Assembly (NCBI RefSeq): GCF_000423705.1
Contig: NZ_AUIM01000012.1
Span: 248,001 to 312,000 of the forward strand
DNA length: 64,000 nucleotides
Source: Stappia stellulata DSM 5886
GTDB taxonomy: Bacteria > Pseudomonadota > Alphaproteobacteria > Rhizobiales > Stappiaceae
Reading direction: 5' to 3'
In this document: piece after piece, positions 18,656 through 26,000 of the stretch
Position numbering within the stretch: position 1 is the first letter of the stretch
Layout: each line of letters opens with the position of its first letter
Notes under the pieces: generated by a model
Told to the model about the DNA's origin: nothing
The model's database searches: none
What the model saw: only the letters and a program-made list of their open reading frames with translations
Translations under genes and position numbers: made by a program

Positions 18656-19778
18656 GTGGCGCCACGCTGCGGAACCAGCCGTCGCTGATGGCCGAGACCC
18701 ACGGGCCGCCCGGGAAGGTCGGGATCGAGGCGGGCTGCAGCGCGGCGTACTTGTTGGCCAGCTCGGCCGGCAGATGCTCCCAGGCGACCGCCGGGAAGGC
18801 GCCGATCTCGGTGACCACCTTCTCCTGGATCGGCGCCGACAGCACGATGTCGGCCAGCTTCAGCGTCGCGTCGAGATTGCCGGCGTTGGTCGGCACCGTC
18901 ATGTCGGCGAAGCCGCCGGCGAAGGCGAGGTCCTGGAGCTGCGCGAAGGCGATGGTCTCGGGCAGCACGCCCTTGTTGACGGCGTTGAGCGCCATGTCCG
19001 ACCACACCGGCGCCATCGTCACCACGCCCTGCGCCAGCATCTGGATCGACTGCATGTTGTCAGCCGTGTAGGAGCCCGGACCGTAGGTGTAGGGCGCGAT
19101 ATCCTTGAGCAGCTCGAAGCCCTGGGCGAGCATCGCGTCGCTCTCGCCCTCGACATAGTTGTCGATCTGGAACAGTGACGGGTCGCGGCCGTTGGCCTCG
19201 TGGATGGCGCGGCGCACGAAGTTGCCGCCCGAGCCGCCGGTGTCGGGCCGGTTGTAGACGAACTCACCGGGATTGGCCTTCATCCAGGCGACCAGCTCGT
19301 CCCAAGTGGTCGGCACGTCGGCCGGGTCGAGCTTGCTGGTGTCATAGGCGAGCACCACCTGCGTCCCGCGATAGGGCAGACCGTAGTCGGTCTCCAGCGT
19401 CACCGGGTTGATCTTGTCGTAGTTGACCAGCCCCGCCTCGGTGAAGTCGACCCAAAGGCCCTTCTCGATCGCGCCAGCCGGCAGGTTGGGGTCGTTCTCG
19501 TCGAAGATGTCGACCTGCGGGTCGGTCTCGGTGCCCAGCGCGGCCATCGTGCGCTCGACGATCGGCGCGATGTTGTTGCGCGCGCTGACGACGTTCAGCG
19601 TGTATTCGGGATGCGCGTCCTCGTAGACCGGCTTGATGACGTTGTTCCAGAAGTTGATGATGTTGGAATCGCCGGTGATGTAGACGTCGATGCGGTCGGC
19701 ATCGGCCAGCGCTGCACCCGGCGCGGCCATCAGCGCGGCGATCGCGAAAGTGCAACTCAGAAGCTGTCTGCGGTTCAT
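18642..19778 (-). CDS. ABC transporter periplasmic binding protein (family 1)
   Basis: 378 residues. Signal peptide at 1-26 (MNRRQLLSCTFAIAALMAAP, cut near ALA-DA). The mature protein is a two-lobed solute receptor: DRIDVYITGDSNIINFWNNV at the first strand, PVYEDAHPEYTLNVVSARNN, and FDENDPNLPAGAIEKGLWVD. GGSGGNFVRRAI is a potential ligand loop. The fold group includes iron, phosphonate, thiamine and YnjB-like receptors; a PhnF-like regulator and a PHP phosphoesterase next door favour an organophosphorus or similar ligand, which is inference. First gene of the operon; its promoter region holds the palindrome at 19940. Confidence 0.88.
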   Translation of the reverse strand: MNRRQLLSCTFAIAALMAAPGAALADADRIDVYITGDSNIINFWNNVIKPVYEDAHPEYTLNVVSARNNIAPIVERTMAALGTETDPQVDIFDENDPNLPAGAIEKGLWVDFTEAGLVNYDKINPVTLETDYGLPYRGTQVVLAYDTSKLDPADVPTTWDELVAWMKANPGEFVYNRPDTGGSGGNFVRRAIHEANGRDPSLFQIDNYVEGESDAMLAQGFELLKDIAPYTYGPGSYTADNMQSIQMLAQGVVTMAPVWSDMALNAVNKGVLPETIAFAQLQDLAFAGGFADMTVPTNAGNLDATLKLADIVLSAPIQEKVVTEIGAFPAVAWEHLPAELANKYAALQPASIPTFPGGPWVSAISDGWFRSVAPHVER

Positions 19779-19939
19779 TTCACTCTCCGGTTTTCGCACA
19801 GCGAAAGCCGTCCTCCGGCGCATCGGCGCCGGATGCCGCTCACTGTTGCGATGTCTCACTTGCTTCGCAGCCATTCGGCGATGGAAGGGGATCGACGTCC
19901 CGGCATTTGGGTAGAGGTGTATTGTGTAACGCGTATGAC

Positions 19940-19955
19940 ATCTGTAGGTACAGAT
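19940..19955. promoter_or_regulatory. Candidate operator of the GntR/UTRA regulator
   Basis: ATCTGTA-GG-TACAGAT is a perfect 7-bp inverted repeat with a 2-base centre, midway in the 231-bp region between the divergent ABC operon and the regulator gene. GntR/HutC-group regulators bind short palindromes of this kind. Its location also argues against a regulator start at ATG 19935, which would put the operator inside the coding sequence. Confidence 0.55.
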
Positions 19956-20009
19956 CGAGATGCATTCGACAGACCGGCGCCGCCGGTCGACGGGAGGACG
20001 ACAGGGCCA

Positions 20010-20714
20010 ATGGCATCGCAGTGGCAAGCTCTTTACCGCAGCCTGAAATCGGACATCGACGCCGGCCGGCTCGCCGCCGGTGCGCGGCTGCCGTCGGAAA
20101 ACGAGCTGTCGCAGCGCCACGGTGTCAGCCGCAACACGGTGCGGCGCGCCTTCCTCGCCCTGTCGCAGGACGGCTCGATCCGAAGCGTCAACGGCAGCGG
20201 CAGCTTCGTCATGCCGACCGGCGTCACCTACGAGATCGATGCCCTGTCGCGCCTGAGAACGGCACTCGACGAGCACGGCGTCGAAAGCGATTCGCGGCTC
20301 GTCGACAGCGCGGTGGCGCCGGCCGACGCCGCACTGGCCGCCCGGCTCGGCGTCGAGCCGGGCCATGCGGTGCTGTCGCACACCGCCGTCATCCTCGGCG
20401 ACGGCGTGCCGTTCCTGTTGACGACGCGCTACTTCCCCGCCGACCTGATGGAGGCTTTCCACGCCCGGCTCCTGCGCACCGGTTCCTTCACCGTATTGCT
20501 CGCCGAGGCCGGTCTCGGCGCGCTACACCGCACCGCGACGACGGTCGGCGCGCGCTTGCCGGACGCGCGCGAAGCAGCCCTGCTCGAATGCCCGAGCAAT
20601 GCGCCGCTGCTCGACGTCACCGCGACCGGCGCGCTGGCCGGCGGCCGGGTGGTGGAATGGCAGCAGGCGGTGATGAACAGCCGCCTCATCAAGCTGTCCT
20701 TCGCCAACCGCTGA
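20010..20714 (+). CDS. GntR-family regulator with UTRA domain (PhnF-like)
   Basis: 234 residues. N-terminal winged HTH (about 1-68: LYRSLKSDIDAGRLAAGARL, then PSENELSQRHGVSRNTVRRA) and C-terminal UTRA ligand domain (about 85-230: VEPGHAVLSHTAVILGDGVP, TGSFTVLLAEAGLGA). The HTH spacing and the RLPSENELSQRHGVSRNTVR pattern place it in the HutC subfamily, closest in character to PhnF, the phosphonate-operon repressor. Divergent from the ABC/PHP operon, which it very likely controls, releasing the operator when the imported ligand or a product binds. ATG 20010 is chosen because the earlier in-frame ATG at 19935 would overlap the operator. Confidence 0.88.
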   Translation: MASQWQALYRSLKSDIDAGRLAAGARLPSENELSQRHGVSRNTVRRAFLALSQDGSIRSVNGSGSFVMPTGVTYEIDALSRLRTALDEHGVESDSRLVDSAVAPADAALAARLGVEPGHAVLSHTAVILGDGVPFLLTTRYFPADLMEAFHARLLRTGSFTVLLAEAGLGALHRTATTVGARLPDAREAALLECPSNAPLLDVTATGALAGGRVVEWQQAVMNSRLIKLSFANR

Positions 20715-21288
20715 GGTGCGCCGCGCGCTCGACCTTGTCCGGCATGGCGGGGCCGCATAAAGCGATGCCGGGTCGTCGATCCAGGCTTGCGCTTCTGCGA
20801 GGGCCACGTCCGGCTCGATCGCCGCTTCGGAGCGTCTGCGGTGCTCGGCTTCGAGTTCAACCAAGGCCGTCGGACCCTTGGGCGTCCAACCGCCCCAGAC
20901 CGCCTTGTTCCAGCGCGCCTTGAGCGAAACCGCGCACCAGGCGCGGCACGTCGCCGCTGAACAGATATTGCCCGCCAAAGGCGGCCTGGACCGGCGTCCG
21001 TTCCGTGGGCCATGGCAGGGCAGGGGCCGGTACATCGTTCCGGCCCTCACGAAGGGGGGTGCGATCAGCTTTTCGGCGGCAAAGAACGGCGCGAAACCGC
21101 CATGGAGCATTGTCACGGCGGCGTTGGAAGGTGTCGCGCCGGCCCGCCACCGCACACCGCGCACCCCGCCATCGCATACCGTGCACAAGGTCATTGGCCG
21201 GATCGTCCGATGGCGCTGGGCTTGCAAAGAAAAAGCGATCGCCGCAGCCGAGGCCCGCCTCAGAGCATTCCGAAAATCGCCATGCCCA
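20715..21288. other. No confident gene; possible decayed coding sequence
   Basis: Between the PhnF-like regulator and the hydantoinase operon. On the minus strand two different frames look partly protein-like: one carries AAEKLIAPPFVRAGTMYRP and later LVELEAEHRRRSEAAIEPDV, the other RTPVQAAFGGQYLFSGDVPR. Neither makes a sensible complete product, which could mean a frameshifted old gene. I cannot name the family and see no repeat or RNA. Confidence 0.35.
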
Positions 21289-22863
21289 TCAGTCTAGTGG
21301 TGTGCCCCAGCCACCGCCATTGCCGGTTTGCACGAGAATCCGGTCGCCGGGACGAACCACGACGCCGCTGGCGAACGAATAGTCCTCGCGCACTCCATCC
21401 GCCCGCACGAGCGAAAGTCCGTTGGTGCCGCCGTGGCCACCGCCATTCGATCCCCAGACCGGCATCCGGTTCCGGCTGTAGCCCGCGGACAGCACAGCCC
21501 TGGCACGCAGCTTGTAGCTGACGGAAACGCCGCGCCCGCCCGAGTGCCTGCCCTTGCCCTCGCCGCTGTCATTCAGCTTCTTGTATCCCACGTCGAGGCC
21601 GTAACGTGCCTCGCAGATTTCGATCGGACAATTGAAGGTCTCGCCGTGGCTGCAGGAATACATGGCGTCCAGCCCGTCCCGTTCGGCGGTCGCCCCCCAG
21701 CCACCCATTTGCGGCTCCACCATGGTGAAACGGCGTCCCGTATCGGGGTGATTGCCGGCAATCACCGTGCCGCAGATCGAGGCGAAATGGCCGGCGGGCA
21801 GGCGCTCGGGCAAGGCCTTCGCCATACAGCGCCAGAGCATGTCGTAAAGGCGGATGCGCGTTTCAAAATAATAGCCGTGCGGCGCGGCGCCCTCCGCGTG
21901 GAAGATCGTTCCCGGTTCGGTGATCACCTCCAGCGGCCGGAAGGATCCGGCATTGGCAAAGAGTGTTGGGTCGGCCAGTGCCTTGAAGATCATCTGGGCC
22001 GAGATGATCGCCCCGTCGCGGCTGGTGTTGTAGGGGGCCGCCCGCTGCCCGGGGTTGCCCCGCAGATCGACAAGGAACTTCTCGGGCGAAACCGTGATGA
22101 TGGCCTTCCAGAGCGCTCCGTCATCCTGCTCTTCCTCGATGCTGTAGCTGCCCTCCGGCAGGGCCGCGAGCCCGGCAAGCCCACGCCGCTCGCCTTCGGC
22201 GAAGAGATCGTCCAGCGCCGAACGGCACGTGCCAAGTCCGTAGCTTTCGACCAGCTGGCGGATGCGCGCATCCGCCTTGCGGCTGGCCGCCACCTGCGCC
22301 CAAAGATCGCCGCGCACGAAATCCGGCAAGCGTGAGTTGGCGGCAATGATCTCGAAGACCGATCGCACCTCTTCCCCGCCATCGAACAGCCGTACCGCCG
22401 GCAGGCGCAATCCCTCCTGGTAGATCTCGGTCACGTCGACGGCCATGGAGCCGGGCGTCTGGCCGCCGATATCGTTCCAGTGGGCGATGGAGGCCGTCCA
22501 TGCGAACAGTTCGCCGTCCGCGAACACCGGCTGCGCGATCACCACGTCATTGAGATGGGTGACGCCTCCGAAATAGGGATCGTTGGTGACGAACATGTCG
22601 CCGTCGCGGATGTTGTCGAAGCCGGTCAGCTCGACGATGCGCTTGACCGCCTTGTCGAGCACGCCCACGAAGGTGGGAATGCCGGCTCCCGAACTCACCA
22701 GTTCGCCGCGGGCGTCGGTGATGCCCGTGCCCACATCCAGAACCTCATAGATGATCGGGCTCATGGCCGTGCGCTGGAGGACGGCGAACATCTCGTCCGC
22801 CGCCGCCGTCAGGCTCGCCTGGATCACCGAGGCTGTGATGGGATCGATCGCTTGCCTCGCCAT
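21289..22863 (-). CDS. hyuB: Hydantoinase/oxoprolinase B-type subunit, second copy
   Basis: 524 residues. Member of the hydantoinase B/oxoprolinase family, which with the ATP-binding A subunit opens cyclic imides or related rings, or carboxylates ketones, in an ATP-dependent way. Recognisable segments: NDPYFGGVTHLNDVVIAQPV (about 93-112), IAHWNDIGGQTPGSMAVDVT (about 125-144), VEPQMGGWGATAERDG (about 380) and the Gly-rich end VQTGNGGGWGTPL. It is a paralogue of the larger subunit at 24326-25990 in the same operon; only one A subunit is present. Directly upstream is an M24 peptidase gene (3 bp gap). Confidence 0.9.
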   Translation of the reverse strand: MARQAIDPITASVIQASLTAAADEMFAVLQRTAMSPIIYEVLDVGTGITDARGELVSSGAGIPTFVGVLDKAVKRIVELTGFDNIRDGDMFVTNDPYFGGVTHLNDVVIAQPVFADGELFAWTASIAHWNDIGGQTPGSMAVDVTEIYQEGLRLPAVRLFDGGEEVRSVFEIIAANSRLPDFVRGDLWAQVAASRKADARIRQLVESYGLGTCRSALDDLFAEGERRGLAGLAALPEGSYSIEEEQDDGALWKAIITVSPEKFLVDLRGNPGQRAAPYNTSRDGAIISAQMIFKALADPTLFANAGSFRPLEVITEPGTIFHAEGAAPHGYYFETRIRLYDMLWRCMAKALPERLPAGHFASICGTVIAGNHPDTGRRFTMVEPQMGGWGATAERDGLDAMYSCSHGETFNCPIEICEARYGLDVGYKKLNDSGEGKGRHSGGRGVSVSYKLRARAVLSAGYSRNRMPVWGSNGGGHGGTNGLSLVRADGVREDYSFASGVVVRPGDRILVQTGNGGGWGTPLD

Positions 22864-22866
22864 GAT

Positions 22867-23964
22867 CTAGACCTCGACCACGTGCACATCGCGCGGCAGC
22901 GAAGAGAGGATCTCCGGGCCGCCCGCCCGCAGGATCACGATTTCCTCCAGCCGGATGCCGAAGCGCCCGGGAAGATAGATCCCGGGCTCGATCGAGAACA
23001 CCATTCCCTCCTCAAGAACGGTTTCGGAGGCGGCGGTGATATAGGGCGGCTCATGCCCGTCGATACCAAGGCCGTGGCCGGTGCGGTGGACGAAATACTC
23101 GCCGTATCCGGCATCGGAAATCACCTTGCGCGCCGCGGCGTCCACTTCTTTGGCCTTCACGCCCGGACGGGCGGCCTCCATGGCGGCGCGGACGGCATTT
23201 TCCACAATGGCATGGACCTGATCGTAGCCTTCGGGCGGGTGACCGACCACCGCCATGCGGGTGATATCGCTCGGGAAGCCCTGTTTGCGCGCCCCGATAT
23301 CGATCACCACCGCATCGCCGTCCTGAAGCTTGCGGTCACCGGTCTGGTGATGCGGGAATGCCCCGTTGCCTGCACTGCCGACAATGGTGAACTGCGTCAC
23401 CGCGCCTGCGGAAGAAAAATGCGCGCGGATGACGCCCGCCACGTCTTTCTCCGCCATGCCGGGTTTGATTGCCGCAAATGCCTTTTGCATGGCCTCATCG
23501 GCTATTCCCGCGTTCATCTTGATGAGACTGTATTCGCCCTCATCCTTGCGCATGCGCAGCGCACCGACCGTCTCGGCAGTGAAGGCATGGCGCGGCTGGG
23601 GCAGCGCGCCCAGCAGGAGAAGCGCGAAATCGGCGCGCATCGTCTCGTCGAGCACCACGGATCTGGCACCGTCGGCCGAGATGGCCGAAAGCGCTGTCGC
23701 CAGCGCCGTCTCGGGGCCTTCGTCATCGCTCCAGCAATGGAAGGAAATGTCCGTGTCCTCACGCGTGCCATCTGCATTGAGGATCGGCATCAGAAAGGTT
23801 TCGCCCGCCCGGGACACGAGGAGCAGGCAGGGCCGCTCGTCGGGATGCGGGTGGAAGCCCAGAAGCCACTGCATATGAGCTCCCGGGCCCAGCGCCACCA
23901 GGTCGGTCCCTGTTTCCCGCATTTTCTGTTTCAGGCGCTCAAGGCGCTTGGCAACATCGGCCAT
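22867..23964 (-). CDS. M24 metallopeptidase (Xaa-Pro aminopeptidase/creatinase family)
   Basis: 365 residues, cytoplasmic. Creatinase N-terminal domain to about 125, then the pita-bread fold with all five metal ligands visible: two Asp in VVIDIGARKQGFPSDITR (about 215-230), His in HRTGHGLGIDGHEPP (about 288-302), Glu in VFSIEPGIYLPG and Glu in GIRLEEIVILR. Enzymes of this family remove N-terminal residues next to proline or hydrolyse C-N bonds of creatine-like compounds. In this operon it may act on the ring-opened amide product of the hydantoinase or on imported peptides; that is inference. ATG 23964 is chosen because the upstream frame overlaps the racemase remnant. Confidence 0.9.
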   Translation of the reverse strand: MADVAKRLERLKQKMRETGTDLVALGPGAHMQWLLGFHPHPDERPCLLLVSRAGETFLMPILNADGTREDTDISFHCWSDDEGPETALATALSAISADGARSVVLDETMRADFALLLLGALPQPRHAFTAETVGALRMRKDEGEYSLIKMNAGIADEAMQKAFAAIKPGMAEKDVAGVIRAHFSSAGAVTQFTIVGSAGNGAFPHHQTGDRKLQDGDAVVIDIGARKQGFPSDITRMAVVGHPPEGYDQVHAIVENAVRAAMEAARPGVKAKEVDAAARKVISDAGYGEYFVHRTGHGLGIDGHEPPYITAASETVLEEGMVFSIEPGIYLPGRFGIRLEEIVILRAGGPEILSSLPRDVHVVEV

Positions 23965-23989
23965 ATTCTCTTTTCCTGTAGCTATGGGC

Positions 23990-24305
23990 TCACGCAGCGC
24001 TTCCGGTCGGATCATTGGCCTCGACCACGATCCGGCGACCGAAGGCGTCGCCCTCGTCAAATCCGCCAATGCGAGCGATTTCAGCTTCGGGTGGCGCCTC
24101 GCACGACCAGCGCCGGCTGAGGACCCACCCGCATTGTTTCCTGAGGATGGCCGCGTATTCGGCCCTCGTCCGGAGGCAGGGAGGCAATGTGCACCTCCGT
24201 GCCCGGCAATTTGCGGTCGCGCGCCATATGGGCAAAGATTTCGTCATGCCCGTGCGAGGCCGCAACCGGGCTGAAATTCATCACCTTCAACGGTTCCACG
24301 GCCAA
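23990..24305 (-). pseudogene. Asp/Glu (hydantoin) racemase remnant with internal deletion and frameshift
   Basis: A good ribosome site (AAGGAGGAG) precedes a TTG start at 24305. The frame reads LKVMNFSPVAASHGHDEIFA, HMARDRKLPGTEVHIASLPP, the start of an Asp/Glu racemase-type protein. Then the meaningful sequence moves to another frame: RAEYAAILRKQCGWVLSRRW, SCEAPPEAEIARIGGFDEGD, and a stop at 23990, which resembles the C-terminus of the same family (EYAA...CGW..SR.WSCEPP). The central ~150 residues are missing. Such racemases commonly sit beside hydantoinase genes and racemise the substrate, so this operon has apparently lost that step. Confidence 0.65.
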
Positions 24306-24325
24306 CTCCTCCTCCTTGATCGGAC

Positions 24326-25990
24326 TCAGCCCGCAAAACCGTAAATCTCGCGCGCCCGCTCCGCGGTCACATAGCCGTTGCGGATATCGTCGCGGATGGC
24401 TTCGGGATCGCGCGCCTTCGGGTCGCCATAGCCGCCTCCGGTGCCGGTGCGGATGGAGATGACGTCATCCTTGTTGACGGTCAGGCCTGAAACGAAAGCA
24501 TAGCTCTCGCTGGTTCCGTTGCGGCGCAGCACCTCCACATGGTTGGGCGACCCTTCCTTGCCGCCATCAAGCGCCCAGGGCAGCACCTTGGCGCGGGTGT
24601 AGCCGGCCGTCAGGAAGGAGCCATCGACGCGGATGCGGTAATCCAGACGAATGCCATGCCCGCCCGACCACTGGCCCTCGCCACCGCCGGGGATATTCAA
24701 TTCCATCCGGTCGACGATCAGCCCGTTGCGCGCTTCCGAGATTTCGGCGGGGCAGTTGTAGGTCTCGCCGTGAAAGCCGGAGAAGATGGCGCTGTTGCCA
24801 TCGCGGCCCCTGCTTGCACCCCAACCGCCAATCTGCGGTTCGATGATCGTGTAATGGCGGCCGGTATCGGGGTGAATGCCCCCGATGAAGGTTCCGCAGA
24901 TCGACGAGAAGTGCCCCGAAGCAAGGCGGTCCGGCACCTGCTGGGCAAGGCAGCGCCACAGGAGATCGTAAACGCGGACCTCGGTCTCGAAGTAAAAGCC
25001 GATGGCCGAAGGCTCGCGGGCGTGAAACACCGAGCCTTCGCGCGTCAAGAGCCTGATCGGGCGGAACGAGCCGTCATTGCAGGGCGAATAGGGATCGGTC
25101 AGCGATTTGAAGATCATTTGCGCGCAGACCATCACCCCGTCACGGCTGGTGTTGGTCGGCCCTTCATCCTGATCGGGATTGTCGCGCAAATCGACCAGAA
25201 ACTCGGTCTCGGAAATGGTGATCTTCACGTTGTAGACGCGGCCGTCATCCTGCTCTTCGGAAAGCTCGAACGTGCCATGCGGCAGCTTTCCCAGCTCCCG
25301 CAGGGAAACCTTCTCGCCGAAATCCATGAAGGCATCGACGGCTTCCTCGAAGGTCGCGACCCCGTATTTCTCCGCCGTTTCGCGCAGCCGCGATTCGCCG
25401 ATGCGCACAGAGGCAATGGCCGCCCACACATCGCCTTCCAGAAAGTCGGGCATGCGCGAATTGGCCTTCATGATGTCGAAGACCGGCTTGATGGGCTTGC
25501 CTTTGGAGACGATCTTGATGGCCGGCAGGCGCAGGCCTTCCTGATAGATCTCCGTCGCATCTGCCGAGAGCGATCCGGGCGACTTGCCGCCAATATCGGA
25601 ATTGTGGGCGATGTTGGCCGTCCAGGCGATGATCTTGCCACCGGCAAAGACCGGCATGGCCACGACGATGTCGTTGAGATGCGTCACGCCGCCGTAATAG
25701 GGGTCGTTGGTGGTGAAAACGTCGCCGGGCTCGATCTCGCCCGGCTTGTCGAACTTCTCCACGATGACCTGAACGGCCTTGTCGAGAACGCCGATAAAGG
25801 CCGGGATGCCCGCGCCGGAACTGGCAAGGCGTCCTTTGGCATTCATGATGCCGGTTCCCATGTCGAGAACCTCGTAGATGATCGAGCTCATCGCCGTCTT
25901 GCGCATCGCCGCGAACATCTCATCGGCGGTCGCCTGCAGCGAATTCTGGATGATCTCCAGAGTGATGGGGTCTGTGGTGTTGTTGCTCAT
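24326..25990 (-). CDS. hyuB: Hydantoinase/oxoprolinase B-type subunit, first copy
   Basis: 554 residues, the longer of two B subunits in the operon. Family segments: TNDPYYGGVTHLNDIVVAMP (about 93-112), NIAHNSDIGGKSPGSLSADA (about 125-144), NPDQDEGPTNTSRDGVMV (about 268), IIEPQIGGWGASRGRDG and RTGTGGGYGDPKARDPEAIR near the end. The C-terminal tail (RDDIRNGYVTAERAREIYGF) is longer than in the other copy and typical of hydantoinase B proteins. It is 10 bp downstream of hydantoinase A. The two paralogues probably give complexes with different substrate choice, or only one works with A. Confidence 0.92.
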   Translation of the reverse strand: MSNNTTDPITLEIIQNSLQATADEMFAAMRKTAMSSIIYEVLDMGTGIMNAKGRLASSGAGIPAFIGVLDKAVQVIVEKFDKPGEIEPGDVFTTNDPYYGGVTHLNDIVVAMPVFAGGKIIAWTANIAHNSDIGGKSPGSLSADATEIYQEGLRLPAIKIVSKGKPIKPVFDIMKANSRMPDFLEGDVWAAIASVRIGESRLRETAEKYGVATFEEAVDAFMDFGEKVSLRELGKLPHGTFELSEEQDDGRVYNVKITISETEFLVDLRDNPDQDEGPTNTSRDGVMVCAQMIFKSLTDPYSPCNDGSFRPIRLLTREGSVFHAREPSAIGFYFETEVRVYDLLWRCLAQQVPDRLASGHFSSICGTFIGGIHPDTGRHYTIIEPQIGGWGASRGRDGNSAIFSGFHGETYNCPAEISEARNGLIVDRMELNIPGGGEGQWSGGHGIRLDYRIRVDGSFLTAGYTRAKVLPWALDGGKEGSPNHVEVLRRNGTSESYAFVSGLTVNKDDVISIRTGTGGGYGDPKARDPEAIRDDIRNGYVTAERAREIYGFAG

Positions 25991-26000
25991 GTCCCCTGCC

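Noticed and set aside
18642-20462. The binding-protein frame extended to 20462 (606 residues)
   Set aside because: The extra 228 residues overlap the divergent regulator and would place the signal peptide in the middle; the real start is ATG 19778.
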